64,000 bases of DNA from Planctomycetaceae bacterium (GCA_900299185.1 OMIV01000343.1:1-64000), one strand, 5' to 3'; counted from the first letter of the stretch, positions 8,997 to 19,217 are shown. Made by a program: numbers and translations. Notes: a model not told the origin generated them from the letters alone.

Positions 8997-11486
8997 GTGC
9001 CATCTTCGCGACTTGCGTTTGGCCTGTGTCTCGCGGCTTTGCTGCTTGGTTCGTTTGCAGTGCAAGCTGACGAGCCGGCCGCTTTGCATGGAGTTATGGT
9101 TACACCGGCAGAGGTCAAGCTTGTTCGAAACTTCGAACAAGTTCAGTTGGTTGTGACTGCCAAGAACGCGGATGGGAAGCTCACGGACCGATGTCCTGAT
9201 CTCAGTTCCAATGCCAAGTTCGAGTCGCTCGATCCGATGGTCGCGTCCGTCAGTGAGATTGGTCGAGTGTTAGCTGTTGGGAACGGCCAAACGGTCATGC
9301 GAATTCGAGTGGCTCTTTCATCGGTGGATGTCCCGGTTGCCGTCAGCGGAGTGGAAGCGACGCCCAAAGTTGAATACTTACGCGATGTCGCCCCCATTCT
9401 CAGTAAGACAGGTTGCAACATGGGACCGTGTCATGCCGTTCAACACGGGCAGGCAGGTTTCAAACTCACCGTCTTTAACTTTGATCCAGATGCCGACCGC
9501 AACGCGATCGCACGCGAGCGACAGCAGCGACGCCTGAATCCGATTGATGCCGAGCAAAGCTTGTTTCTCTTGAAGCCGACGATGGCGGTTCCTCACGGTG
9601 GTGGGAAGCGGTTGGCTCCAGGATCGATCGAGCATCAATTGCTGGTCTCATGGATCAAATCCGGTGCTCCAGCTCCGATCAAAGATTCGCCCAAAGTGAC
9701 CGCGCTAAGTGTTTTTCCGACTCAGCGTGTTGGGCAGAAGGGCCTGAAGCAACAACTCAGAGTGGAGGCCACTTACTCGGATAACACCGTCCGTGATGTC
9801 ACTGCTTTGGCTCGTTTCGATTCGATGGACGAAGGCTTGCTCGCGGTAACGAACGACGGAATGGTGACGACATCGGCTTCGGGGCAGGCTCCGGTGATGG
9901 CTCGCTTCGAAGGTCAAGCTGCGATTTGCATGTTCGTTGTGCCGTATCGCGAAGGACTCGAACTTGCCGGTTGGACCAACAACAACTTTGTCGATGAGCA
10001 TACATCGCAGAAGTTTCGAGAGTTGGGCATCGATCCCTCTCCGTTGTGTGATGACGCCACATTCATCCGCCGCGCGTTTCTCGATGCCACCGGCACGCTG
10101 CCGAATGTGGAACAAACCAAGAAGTTCTTGGCTTCGACCGATGCCAAGAAACGCGAGCAACTGGTTGACGAGTTGCTGGGACTGACGGGGGATCCTGCTC
10201 GCGACATTCACAACGACAACTATGCCGCCTACTGGGCTCTTAAGTGGGCCGACCTGTTGCGAAACTCCAGTAATCGCAAGTCGGTAGATCAAGGCATGTG
10301 GGCGATGCACAACTGGCTGCGAGAGTCGTTCCGCACCAATAAGCCCTTCGATCAATTCGTTCGCGAACTCGTGACTGCCAAGGGTTCGATCTACATGAAC
10401 GGACCGGCGAATTACTTCCGCATCTTCAACAACTCTGCGGATCTCACAGAGGCTACTGCTCAGCTCTTTCTTGGCGTTCGAATGGAATGCGCGAAGTGCC
10501 ATCACCATCCCTTCGAGAAGTATGGCCAAGAAGACTACTACGGCTTTTCTGCGTTCTTCTCGCGAGTCAGCACCAAGAACAGCGAGGAGTTCGGTCTCTT
10601 TGGTCGCGAAAGTGTGGTCATCGTTCGTTCGACCGGAGACGTGAATCATCCGAAGACCGGCAAGCGGTTGCCGCCGACACCTCTTGATGGCCAGCCTGTT
10701 GAGCACGCACTTGATCGACGCATTGCACTCGCGGACTGGTTGACGGCCAAAGACAACAAACTCTTCGCGGCCAACGTTGTGAATCGTTCCGTGCGCTTCA
10801 TGCTGGGACGCGGACTTGTCGAGCCCGTCGATGATTTGCGTTCGACCAATCCTCCAACCAACCCTGCTTTGATGGATGCGTTGGCCAAGCATTTTGTCGA
10901 CAGCAATTTCAACCTGAAGCAGTTGCTGCGAGCGATCATGGTCTCGCGGCTGTATCAGCTCGATTCTCAACCGACAGCCAGCAACGCTGCTGACAGCCGG
11001 TTCTACAGTCACTTCTTAGTGAAACGCATGACAGCAGAACCGTTGCTCGACGCGATCGATCAAGTGACTCAGTCGCGAACGAAATTCAACAACTTGCCAA
11101 TCGGCACGCGAGCGATCGATCTTCCGGACTCCGAGTATCCCGATCACTTCCTCAACACATTCGCCAAGCCGCGTCGAGCAAGTGTTTGTGAGTGTGAGCG
11201 ATCTCCCGATGAGAATCTCGCGCAAGCGCTGCACACGCTGAATGGAGAAACGATCGCGACGAAACTCGCAGACAAGAAGGGACGCATCGCGCGGCTGATC
11301 GCCGAGAAGAAGTCTGCTGAAGAGGTCATCGACGAACTCTATCTGGCTGCGTTATGCCGACCTCCAAAGCCCGATGAATTGGCTGCTGCGAAAGAGATCC
11401 TCGGTGGTGCCACCAGTTCGCAAGAGGGCTACGAAGACCTACTGTGGGCTCTGATGAACTCGAAGTATTTCTTGTTTGTGCATTGA
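8997..11486 (+). CDS. DUF1549/DUF1553 protein with Ig-like and cytochrome-type domains
   Basis: The 829-residue protein starts at GTG, with GGAGGAG 6 bases upstream. It has a signal peptide (about 1-24), then an Ig-like segment (about 30-118), then a planctomycete cytochrome-type domain with CNMGPCH at 140-146. A DUF1549 region (about 320-530) carries CAKCHHHP near 498-505, and a DUF1553 region (about 575-815) follows. The CxxxCH and CxxCH motifs suggest covalent haem binding, as proposed for this family. The family is greatly expanded in planctomycetes; a role in extracytoplasmic redox chemistry or polysaccharide use is often suggested but unproven. The usual DUF1501 partner is absent; a PPC-domain protein follows 103 bases downstream and is probably co-expressed. 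Confidence 0.92.
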   Translation: MPSSRLAFGLCLAALLLGSFAVQADEPAALHGVMVTPAEVKLVRNFEQVQLVVTAKNADGKLTDRCPDLSSNAKFESLDPMVASVSEIGRVLAVGNGQTVMRIRVALSSVDVPVAVSGVEATPKVEYLRDVAPILSKTGCNMGPCHAVQHGQAGFKLTVFNFDPDADRNAIARERQQRRLNPIDAEQSLFLLKPTMAVPHGGGKRLAPGSIEHQLLVSWIKSGAPAPIKDSPKVTALSVFPTQRVGQKGLKQQLRVEATYSDNTVRDVTALARFDSMDEGLLAVTNDGMVTTSASGQAPVMARFEGQAAICMFVVPYREGLELAGWTNNNFVDEHTSQKFRELGIDPSPLCDDATFIRRAFLDATGTLPNVEQTKKFLASTDAKKREQLVDELLGLTGDPARDIHNDNYAAYWALKWADLLRNSSNRKSVDQGMWAMHNWLRESFRTNKPFDQFVRELVTAKGSIYMNGPANYFRIFNNSADLTEATAQLFLGVRMECAKCHHHPFEKYGQEDYYGFSAFFSRVSTKNSEEFGLFGRESVVIVRSTGDVNHPKTGKRLPPTPLDGQPVEHALDRRIALADWLTAKDNKLFAANVVNRSVRFMLGRGLVEPVDDLRSTNPPTNPALMDALAKHFVDSNFNLKQLLRAIMVSRLYQLDSQPTASNAADSRFYSHFLVKRMTAEPLLDAIDQVTQSRTKFNNLPIGTRAIDLPDSEYPDHFLNTFAKPRRASVCECERSPDENLAQALHTLNGETIATKLADKKGRIARLIAEKKSAEEVIDELYLAALCRPPKPDELAAAKEILGGATSSQEGYEDLLWALMNSKYFLFVH

Positions 11487-11589
11487 TTGAATGCGACTTG
11501 GGATACGCGGACTTCGTTCGTGAGTTGTTCGCGTTGGTGATGTGCTCCGTTATTCCTGACTGTGGTTCAAACTTCCAACGAGGTCTGCG

Positions 11590-13710
11590 ATGAAAGCCGT
11601 CATCGTTCCATTGCTGTTGGCATTCTTGGGGCTGTCTCGACCGCTATTTGCTCAGATGGCTTATCCGATGGTGATGAGCTTGAAGCCCATTGCCGTTCAA
11701 GCGGGCAAAGAGTCCGAGGTTGAGTTCAACTCTCGCTACAGCATGCTCGGCGCGTTTCAAGTGCTGACGAGCGGTGACGGCGTCATGGGTAGCGTGCTGC
11801 ATCCCGAGGTTAAGCCGGGAGAGAAACCTGAACTCACAAAGATGAAGGTTCGGTTCAACGTCGAAGCCTCGGCTATGCCCGGTGTGCGAGATGTAAAACT
11901 TGCTACGCCTCAAGGTGTCAGTACGGTCGGTCAACTTGTTGTCGTAAGCGACCCGGTCATTGTCGAAACTCCAAAGAACGATGACATCTCTCAAGCTCAA
12001 GAGGTCAGTCTGCCTGCGACGCTTTGTGGCTGCATCGAAAAGGCTGAGGACTTGGACTTCTTCAGGTTCAAGGTCGAAGCTGGAACTGAGTTGCACTTCC
12101 ACATGCGCTGTGCCCGACTGCAAGACCGCATTCACGACTTGCAGAACCATTGCGACCCCATGATCACACTGCGGAACTCGATGGGTTCGACAATCGCGGC
12201 GAGCGACAATTACTTCTACGGCGATCCGTTTCTCGCACACCGCTTTGAACATGCTGGCGATTACACGATCGAGGTTCGCGATGTGCGTTATGAAGGCAAT
12301 CCCTATTGGGAATACGCGCTCGAAGTCAGCTCCAAGCCGTTCGTGACCAATCTCTTTCCGCTGGGAGTAACCATCGGACAAGAGACACCGTTGAAGTTGA
12401 TCGGCACCCATTTGCCACAACCATCGGTCTTGGCTTTCAAGCTGCCTGCTGAGGCAACGGTTGGAGCGACATGGGCTCGTCTCGCGTATGGCGGCGAGGT
12501 CACAAACCCAGCTCCGATCTATGCGACCAATCTGCCCGTCGTGATGGAGCAAGAGACACCCAACGACTCTCCTGAAGTCGCTCAGGTTGTTGCGATTCCT
12601 GCGGGGATAAACGGCCGCATCTCGCAAGAGAGCGATGTTGATTGCTTCAAGTTTGAAGCCAAGAAGGGGGAGAGATTCACCTTCGAAGTTCGAGCTCGCC
12701 GCTATCAGTCTGCGCTCGATTCGAATTTGAGAATCCTCAATGAAAAGGGCGCTGTGCTGCAGGAGAACGATGATCTTCGAGACTTGAAACGCGGCTCGGC
12801 TGATTCACGTATCGAGAACTGGACCGTCCCCGCGGATGGCACTTACTGCGTTGAAGTTCGAGACATGCACTTACGCGGCGGCGAGAGCTTCATTTACTTC
12901 TTGGAAGTGACGAAGGCCGAACCGCATTTTCGAATTTACGCAGACACCGACAAGACGCTGCTCGGGCCGGGGGGCAATGGTGTCGTGTTCGTAAAGATCG
13001 ACCGCAAGAACGGGTTTGATGGAGAGGTGCAGTTGCACGTCGATGGCTTGCCCGAAGGAGTCACGGCAACGTGTGGAAAAATTCTGACAGGCAAAGTTGA
13101 CGATGGATGCATCATCTTCAAGGCCGCTGCGACGGTGCCTCTGAGTGCGACCAACGTCACCATTCGAGGTACATCGACCTGGAAGGCCAGCGACACTGAA
13201 TCCCGAGAACTCGCGGCCGTGGCGGGGGTTTATCAAGAGACGTATCAGCCTGGTGGAGGGCGCGGTCACTGGCCGGTCGAGACTCACACGATTTCGATTG
13301 GAGCTCCGGCAGACATTCGAACCATCAAGCTGAGCGACAAGGACGCCTCGATGAAGTCCGTCGATGGCGGCGGTTACGAAGTGACGCTGAAACCCGGCGA
13401 AACCAAGACGATCGAAGTCATCATCGAAAGAGCGGAAGGCTTCGACAAGAACGTCACACTAGATGTGATGTTTCAGCATCTCGGCATCTTCGCCAATACG
13501 TTGCCGACGGGTGTGAAGTTCGACGAGGGGAAGAGTTCCAAGCTTATCACGGGCAAGAATGTCAAAGGCCACATCGTGCTGACGGCTGATGCCACTGCTG
13601 CTCCAGTAGAGCGACAGCTCATTCCCGTGACCGCCAACGTCTCGCTCAACTTCGTCATGAAGACGACGTTCTCTGCCGAACCATTATGGCTGACGATCGC
13701 GAAGCCGTAG
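11590..13710 (+). CDS. Secreted PPC-domain protein
   Basis: The 706-residue protein has a signal peptide ending near residue 21 (AFA-like LFAQ). It is rich in beta structure and has no membrane helix after the signal. Two segments match the bacterial pre-peptidase C-terminal (PPC) domain pattern, at about 125-235 and 325-435, each with the D-x-D-F-F/C-K/R-F motif (DLDFFRFK and DVDCFKFE) and a Gly-Thr-Tyr/Tyr-Thr-Ile strand (GTYCVEVRD and DYTIEVRD). The remainder resembles Ig-like folds. Such proteins commonly lie next to DUF1549/DUF1553 genes in planctomycetes, as here, and are thought to be extracellular binding partners. GAGG lies 6 bases before the ATG. Confidence 0.85.
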   Translation: MKAVIVPLLLAFLGLSRPLFAQMAYPMVMSLKPIAVQAGKESEVEFNSRYSMLGAFQVLTSGDGVMGSVLHPEVKPGEKPELTKMKVRFNVEASAMPGVRDVKLATPQGVSTVGQLVVVSDPVIVETPKNDDISQAQEVSLPATLCGCIEKAEDLDFFRFKVEAGTELHFHMRCARLQDRIHDLQNHCDPMITLRNSMGSTIAASDNYFYGDPFLAHRFEHAGDYTIEVRDVRYEGNPYWEYALEVSSKPFVTNLFPLGVTIGQETPLKLIGTHLPQPSVLAFKLPAEATVGATWARLAYGGEVTNPAPIYATNLPVVMEQETPNDSPEVAQVVAIPAGINGRISQESDVDCFKFEAKKGERFTFEVRARRYQSALDSNLRILNEKGAVLQENDDLRDLKRGSADSRIENWTVPADGTYCVEVRDMHLRGGESFIYFLEVTKAEPHFRIYADTDKTLLGPGGNGVVFVKIDRKNGFDGEVQLHVDGLPEGVTATCGKILTGKVDDGCIIFKAAATVPLSATNVTIRGTSTWKASDTESRELAAVAGVYQETYQPGGGRGHWPVETHTISIGAPADIRTIKLSDKDASMKSVDGGGYEVTLKPGETKTIEVIIERAEGFDKNVTLDVMFQHLGIFANTLPTGVKFDEGKSSKLITGKNVKGHIVLTADATAAPVERQLIPVTANVSLNFVMKTTFSAEPLWLTIAKP

Positions 13711-13790
13711 TTGACGCTGTGTGATTTGCTACAGCAGCGTCTAGACTTGCGAGCTAAGTGACAAGAGGCCGGGGCGGTGATCGTTAAATC

Positions 13791-15032
13791 CTAAATCTCC
13801 GGCGGCAGAATGTGCCCCATCTTGTCACGCTTGGTCTTCATGTAGTTCTCTCGCTCGCGAACTGGCGGAGCGATGATCGGCACTTGCTCGACGACATGCA
13901 GATCCCAAGTGTTCTCGAACGAGTTCGTCTTCTTGGGATTGTTCGTCAGCAAGCGAATCTTCGAGAGTCCCAAGTCCTTCAAGATCTGTAAGCCGATCAT
14001 GTAGTCGCGTTGGTCCGCCTTGAAGCCCAACTTGTGGTTGGCTTCGACGGTGTCATAGCCCTGATCTTGCAGTTGGTACGCCTTCAGCTTGGCTGTCAGT
14101 CCGATGCCGCGCCCTTCTTGAGGGAGATAAACAACGGCGCCCGCGCCTTCACGGCAGATCATTTCAATGGCGAGATGGAGTTGGTCGCCACAGTCGCAAC
14201 GTAATGACCCCAAGACATCGCCGGTGAAGCACGACGAGTGCATGCGAACCAACGGGGCCTCGACCGACTTCAAGTCGCCCCAGACCATCGCAAGTGGTTC
14301 TTGCTCCTCATGCTCGACTCGGTAAGCGATGAACTTCGGAGAGCCGTAGTCCTCGGTGTTGATCGTGACTTCGGCTTCTCGACGGACCAGTCGTTCGCGG
14401 AGACGGCGATAACGGATGAGGTCCTCGATTGTGATGATCGGCAGGTCGAAATTGCCGGCGAGTTCGTGCAGTTCGTCGCGATCGGCCATGCCCGAAGTTT
14501 TTTGGCTGAGGATCTCGATGAGGACTCCAGCCGGTTGCAGGCCAGCCATTTTCATCAGGTCGACTGTGGCTTCGGTATGTCCGGCTCGTCGCAGCACTCC
14601 GCCATCTTTGGCGAGGAGTGGCGAGATGTGGCCCGGCTTTACGAAGTCCGAATGTTTTGAGTCGCAGGCTGCCAACGCTCGAATAGTCTTGGCTCGATTG
14701 TCCGCGCTGACGCCACTTCCTGCTTGGATGTGGTCGACGGGAGTCAGGAAGTGCGTGCGATTCGGGGCATTGTTGGCCGTGGAATCGACGATCGGGGCCA
14801 GTCTCAAACGCTCTGCGGCCTCGGCCGTCACGGGCACGCACAGGACTCCGGCGCCATAGCGGAGCATGAACGTGACTTGCTCGGCGGTCATGTTCTCGGC
14901 GGAGCCAATGAGGTCGCCTTCGTTTTCGCGGTCTGCGGCATCAACCACGATGACCAGTTTCCCCGCGCGGAGAGCGTCCAGTGCTGTGTCGATTGAATCG
15001 TAGTTGGGTGAAGTCATGGAGTTTTGCGTCAT
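13791..15032 (-). CDS. ribBA: Bifunctional DHBP synthase / GTP cyclohydrolase II
   Basis: This 413-residue enzyme covers two early steps of riboflavin synthesis. The N-terminal half (about 12-210) makes 3,4-dihydroxy-2-butanone 4-phosphate from ribulose 5-phosphate; DRENEGDL at 34-41 and GHTEATVDL at 151-159 are its active-site motifs. The C-terminal half (about 215-400) is GTP cyclohydrolase II, with the zinc cysteines C268, C279 and C281, the QEGRGIGL motif near 305-312 and LLTNNPKK near 361-368. An ATG five codons in (15017) is an equally possible start. I looked for an FMN riboswitch in the 200 bases upstream and saw none of its conserved core. No other riboflavin genes are adjacent. Confidence 0.97.
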   Translation of the reverse strand: MTQNSMTSPNYDSIDTALDALRAGKLVIVVDAADRENEGDLIGSAENMTAEQVTFMLRYGAGVLCVPVTAEAAERLRLAPIVDSTANNAPNRTHFLTPVDHIQAGSGVSADNRAKTIRALAACDSKHSDFVKPGHISPLLAKDGGVLRRAGHTEATVDLMKMAGLQPAGVLIEILSQKTSGMADRDELHELAGNFDLPIITIEDLIRYRRLRERLVRREAEVTINTEDYGSPKFIAYRVEHEEQEPLAMVWGDLKSVEAPLVRMHSSCFTGDVLGSLRCDCGDQLHLAIEMICREGAGAVVYLPQEGRGIGLTAKLKAYQLQDQGYDTVEANHKLGFKADQRDYMIGLQILKDLGLSKIRLLTNNPKKTNSFENTWDLHVVEQVPIIAPPVRERENYMKTKRDKMGHILPPEI

Positions 15033-15241
15033 GTCGGAGTTCTATCGTCTCGGCGGCTACCTTCGAAGTGTCGGGCCGATGTCGTGATGGGCATGTGTTG
15101 GTGGTTGAGGCAGGTGGGGCACGAATGGCTTCCAGCTGTTGGTTCTTGCTCGAAAACGCCGCCGACGGCACAGTCGCCGGGCAAGAAATTTGAGACCTCG
15201 TCGATTCTACGGCAGACCCAATTTCCCTGGGAGAAAACGCC

Positions 15242-16672
15242 GTGAGAGTCACACCGCAAGTTCAAATCGCTCGTACCATTCGCAACCTGCAAAAGGTGAA
15301 TTCCCGTCTGGCCAAATACCAGAGTCAGGTGAGTTCTCAGAAGCGGTTGGAGAAGGCGTCGGATGATCCTTCGGACTTCGTGCTCGTCCGCCGAGGCCGA
15401 GCCAACGATGCTCGCTACGAGAATGACAAGAATGCGATCCAGGATGCGAGCATTCTGATCGAGCAGCAGGTGCAGACGCTTTCGGACCTGCGCGAAACAT
15501 TGAGCGAAGCTGCTCAAACGGCGATCGAAGCCAACGACGGCAGCAAGCATGATCCGCATGCAGAAACGGTTGCGGTCGGCCTGGAGCAGTTGCTGGATCG
15601 CGTGTTGGCTCAGGCTAATACCAAGACGTCCGATGGGAGATCGTTGTTTGCGGGGACATCTACAAACCAGCAAGCCTTCGGGATCGTGGGACGCGACTCA
15701 ACTGGTCGACCGACTCGCTTCGCTTACCAAGGCGCTGACCAAGCATCGGAAGCTGTTGTGACCGGCGGGAAGTCGGTGAAGACGTTTATTTCGGGACGCG
15801 ACATTTTCTCGGCGCGCTCGCAACGCGGTCGTGTTGAGATCTTCGGAACGACGGGGGCAAAGGCTGGCTCCAACACCAGTAACTCTACGGGCAAAGGTTC
15901 GCTGCTCGTTCAAATGGCGACGACGTTCCAAAGTGGATCGGGGCTTAGTTCTGGTGTTGGTGGAACCGATCGCGACGTGCTGGGGCCGGGTTCTCACACC
16001 ATCACCATCGGCGGCGGTGGGACAACTCTGTCGCTCAATGGCGGTCCAACGGTTACTCATGATGGCTCGACCGACTTCGTGTTGAAGGGGCTCAACGGAG
16101 AGCAAGTCGTTCTCAACACGAACGCAGTGCTCGTTGATGGCACTTACACGATTACTCGAACAGGCCAGCTCTCGACCGATAATGGCGCGACATTCACGGC
16201 CATGGCGAGTGCGACGAACCAAGAAGAAGTTACCAACAGCGCGACTGGCGAAATCACCTACATCGATACCACAGCGATTCGATCCAGCGGTACCGACATC
16301 ATCGACAACCAAGGAGCTTACGACGTCTTTCAAGCGATGGCGGCTTTGAGAGATGCGGTTCGAGATACCGACAAAGTTCCGGCTGATGTTCGAGCCAAGT
16401 ACCTGTCTCGCACGTTGCAGGAACTTGAGACATTGCGGACGAATGCTTTGGAGCCTCTGGGTTCGCAAGCCGCGACAGCTCAAGATCTGAAAGATCTGAC
16501 GACGCGCATTGAAGACCGACAATTTGGATTGGCTTCCGAGATCGACGGCCTGGAAGCCGCTGACATGCCGCGAGCGATTTCGAATTTGCAGTTTGCTCAG
16601 AACGACCTTGAGTCTATGCTGGCAGTGGCCGGTCGGTTCGGCAACCTCAGCCTGATTGATTACCTCGCTTAG
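15242..16672 (+). CDS. flgL: Flagellar hook-associated protein 3 (FlgL)
   Basis: The 476-residue protein starts at GTG, with GGGAGA 7 bases upstream. The N-terminus has the flagellin/FlgL helical signature (RVTPQVQIARTIRNLQKVN, then SSQKRLEKASDDPSD) and the C-terminus has the matching helix ending NDLESMLAVAGRFGN. The long central part is Gly/Thr-rich beta structure, as in the variable domain of hook-associated proteins. FlgL joins the hook to the filament as the second junction protein. It is longer than the enterobacterial protein (about 320 residues) because of the central insert. No other flagellar gene is adjacent; ribBA is divergent. This implies a flagellated life stage with dispersed flagellar genes, which is usual in planctomycetes. 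Confidence 0.9.
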   Translation: MRVTPQVQIARTIRNLQKVNSRLAKYQSQVSSQKRLEKASDDPSDFVLVRRGRANDARYENDKNAIQDASILIEQQVQTLSDLRETLSEAAQTAIEANDGSKHDPHAETVAVGLEQLLDRVLAQANTKTSDGRSLFAGTSTNQQAFGIVGRDSTGRPTRFAYQGADQASEAVVTGGKSVKTFISGRDIFSARSQRGRVEIFGTTGAKAGSNTSNSTGKGSLLVQMATTFQSGSGLSSGVGGTDRDVLGPGSHTITIGGGGTTLSLNGGPTVTHDGSTDFVLKGLNGEQVVLNTNAVLVDGTYTITRTGQLSTDNGATFTAMASATNQEEVTNSATGEITYIDTTAIRSSGTDIIDNQGAYDVFQAMAALRDAVRDTDKVPADVRAKYLSRTLQELETLRTNALEPLGSQAATAQDLKDLTTRIEDRQFGLASEIDGLEAADMPRAISNLQFAQNDLESMLAVAGRFGNLSLIDYLA

Positions 16673-16776
16673 GGAGTTGTCTGAGTAGGTCGAGAGAGCC
16701 GCTTTCAGTCGTACTTCTCCGCCTGTGCCATGCAGTTCGCACAAAGCTTTGCTGACTTCTCGTTGCCGCAGCTCGA

Positions 16777-17622
16777 TCAGATTTCTGGAGTCAGGATCTT
16801 TCTGGCCCACAAGTACGCGATCACATCGAGCAAGACCGCAATCGACAACATGACTTGGCCAATGAAGGTCGTGAAGAGTCGCTCGGTGTTGGCGGGGTCC
16901 AGGAAGAAGTAATACAGGGCCAGAATGAAGGCCGGGGCCAGCGCCATGTACATCGCCGAAGTCCGAGCTTGAGCGGTCTCTGATTCAATTTTTCGTTCGA
17001 GCCTTTGTAGCTCACGCACCGAATGTGCGATGCGGTCGACGGTCTCGTTCAAGCGACCGCCACTTTCGCGGCTGGCTTCCATCGCTGCGGCAAAGAGTGC
17101 GAAGTTCTCACTTCTCAGTCGCTCTTTGGTTTCTCGCAAACAACGTTCGAGCGGTTTGCCGAGCTGATATTCGCCGATCAACTGGCGGAATTCTTGACTG
17201 ATGGGAGCCGGTGATTGCTGAGCAATGATCTCCATCGACTGAGCGAGCGAGAGTCCGGCTTTGATCGCGCTGGCTAACGACACCATCGCGTCGGCCATTT
17301 GATCTTCGAGCTTGCGTCGGCGGCGTTCAGCCATGCGTCGGAGGACATACCAGGGCAGCACGAAAAATAACCCGGCGCAGGTAAGCCCCAACGGCAGAGA
17401 TGCGAATGCGACGGTCAATGTCATGAAGCCGCCGAGCACCAAGATCGACCAGACGATCAACCACTTCCGCAGATGCCTAGCGTTGAGTCGCAGTTGCCGA
17501 AGCTTGTCCTTGAAGTCGGCCTCCATCACATCCATGCCGCGTACGAAGAACGGCTCGCCGCCATAAGGAACCGCTCCGCAGGCCGCAGCCATCAGCACCG
17601 AACCTGCAACGGCAAGCCACAT
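16777..17622 (-). CDS. Type II secretion F-domain protein, TadB/TadC-like
   Basis: From ATG 17622 the product is 281 residues; an ATG at 17643 is possible, but AAAGGA lies 7-8 bases before 17622. Hydrophobic segments flank a cytoplasmic T2SSF domain (about 110-235), which shows the family pattern of a helix-rich block with SLASAIKAGLSLAQSMEII and ESGGRLNETVDRIAHSVREL. Helices lie near 1-20, 55-95, 220-245 and 255-275. TadB and TadC are the inner-membrane platform proteins of Flp (tight adherence) pili. No other tad gene is adjacent, but a Flp pilin gene lies about 10 kb away at 27316. A role in a Flp pilus or related secretion machine is likely. Confidence 0.85.
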   Translation of the reverse strand: MWLAVAGSVLMAAACGAVPYGGEPFFVRGMDVMEADFKDKLRQLRLNARHLRKWLIVWSILVLGGFMTLTVAFASLPLGLTCAGLFFVLPWYVLRRMAERRRRKLEDQMADAMVSLASAIKAGLSLAQSMEIIAQQSPAPISQEFRQLIGEYQLGKPLERCLRETKERLRSENFALFAAAMEASRESGGRLNETVDRIAHSVRELQRLERKIESETAQARTSAMYMALAPAFILALYYFFLDPANTERLFTTFIGQVMLSIAVLLDVIAYLWARKILTPEI

Positions 17623-17714
17623 GAAAGCGTCCTTTTCATTCAACCAAGTCTCGTGATTCAGAGGCGCGTCGTCTGCGGCGCTCCTCGGGCATGCTGCTCA
17701 CTCAATCGCATTTT

Positions 17715-19217
17715 CTAACGCACAATCAACCGACGTTGTGACACCGGCGGAAAGTCTCCCTTCGACCAGCGAGCTGCATCGGGGCTATCGGCAGGAACGG
17801 CATGCACTCGAACCGAGAAGGTCCGACCAGGTCCACCTAAGCCACCTTGAGCCACTTTCTGCAACGCGGTCGGTCGCATCTGATAGACCGCGTTCATCTT
17901 CAAGTTATGAATGTGCCAGTCGGCGTATGTGCCTGACTCCGTCATTACCACGACGTAATAAGACATGTCTCGGATCGGCGAGATATTTCGCAGCGATCCT
18001 CGTACCGCGACCTGCAGCTCATTGGTCTCGGCAAAGATGTCGACACCAGCCAGATTCGTTTGCCGACTCATGACGCCCGGTTGAGTTTCTACCTCTGGCT
18101 TGAAGCGTTCGCGCTTCGCCGCAGCGAGGAACGCCGGGATGAACTCGGACTGAAACGCGTTGGGCGACTTTCCAAAGGCGGCTTCGAATGCTTTCTTTTG
18201 ATCGTCAGGTTTGGCGTCGGTGAGAGGTTCCAATTGAGACATCGCCTGCATGAACTTGATGTATTTGTCGCGGTACTTGCTGACCATCAGCCAGTGCATG
18301 CTCCACGCGTGAAAGTAGGCCTCACCGGCAAAGACGTCGGCTCCAAAGATGCGATCGACGCTCGCCACCAAGTTCCAATCCAGGTCGCCTGGGATGCTGC
18401 CCGTTTCCGCGATGGACTTTGCATACTGCTGATTGAGTTTCAGCGGATCGCCTTTGACTTTGTCTCCGGCTCCTTCAAAACCGGTGGCCATACCTTCGAC
18501 AAACCACTTCGGTAACGGCGCGAGTCGAGGCAGTACTCCAGTGTTGAAGCATTGCTGATGGATGGCTTCATGGAGCGGCGTGGCGAACGTGTAGCACTCA
18601 CTCATGCGGATGTAGAGCCCGTTGGTGAGCTGCGAATAGAAGCCGGCAATGTTCCCGGCAGAGAGCCCTTTGTTGCCCGTTTCTTTGGCTGTGAAGTCTT
18701 CGAAGATTTCGTCTGTTTCGAAGATCAAGACAACGAGCGGGTACTTGGGCGTCTGAGGATTCACTTTGGCTTGCTTGGCAAATGTCTCAAACGTCTTGCT
18801 GATCGACTGCATGTAACCCGCTGACTTCCTGAGTGCGCCTTCGACTTTCTTTTCGGACACTTTGGGCAGCGGAGCCATCAGCACGACTCCGATAACATAT
18901 TGCCCAGAAACGATGCCGCGAAACTTCTCTTCGCCAAATCGTTCCTTGAGTTGATCGAGCATTTGCACCGGCGTGACCGGCAGTGGATCTCGCGAAGGCA
19001 CGCGCTCCATGACGCGGGCTTCAGGCACGAGTTCCAAACCTCCGTCATTCTTCTCTAAGGCAATGACGCCGTTGCCGGTCGCGTAGATCTTGGCTTCGAT
19101 GCTTTGGCGTTGGCCGTCTTCGTCGATGTAGGTGAACTTGTCGGCTATGACGGATGCTGGAGTGGCCCAAATTGCCAGCAGGCACAAGCTCATAAACAGA
19201 ACGCGTGGAGTGGTCAT
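17715..19217 (-). CDS. DUF1570 putative secreted metalloprotease
   Basis: This 500-residue protein has a signal peptide (about 1-25). The central DUF1570 domain holds the zinc-protease motif HEAIH at 216-220, and a downstream WFVEGMA with E241 as the likely third ligand, the spacing expected of a gluzincin-type site. The N-terminal 30-75 region resembles a small beta domain (KFTYIDEDGQRQSIEAKI). The C-terminus (about 380-490) is beta-rich without a recognised domain. The family is abundant in planctomycetes and is presumed to act outside the cytoplasm; substrates are unknown. It lies 92 bases upstream of the TadB/C-like gene on the same strand. Confidence 0.85.
   Translation of the reverse strand: MTTPRVLFMSLCLLAIWATPASVIADKFTYIDEDGQRQSIEAKIYATGNGVIALEKNDGGLELVPEARVMERVPSRDPLPVTPVQMLDQLKERFGEEKFRGIVSGQYVIGVVLMAPLPKVSEKKVEGALRKSAGYMQSISKTFETFAKQAKVNPQTPKYPLVVLIFETDEIFEDFTAKETGNKGLSAGNIAGFYSQLTNGLYIRMSECYTFATPLHEAIHQQCFNTGVLPRLAPLPKWFVEGMATGFEGAGDKVKGDPLKLNQQYAKSIAETGSIPGDLDWNLVASVDRIFGADVFAGEAYFHAWSMHWLMVSKYRDKYIKFMQAMSQLEPLTDAKPDDQKKAFEAAFGKSPNAFQSEFIPAFLAAAKRERFKPEVETQPGVMSRQTNLAGVDIFAETNELQVAVRGSLRNISPIRDMSYYVVVMTESGTYADWHIHNLKMNAVYQMRPTALQKVAQGGLGGPGRTFSVRVHAVPADSPDAARWSKGDFPPVSQRRLIVR

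Noticed and set aside
9705-11012. A 435-codon open frame antisense to the DUF1549/DUF1553 gene
   Set aside because: No domain or sensible composition; the sense frame is unambiguous.
15033-15241. Possible FMN riboswitch before ribBA
   Set aside because: The conserved core elements of the FMN aptamer are not present in this short divergent region.
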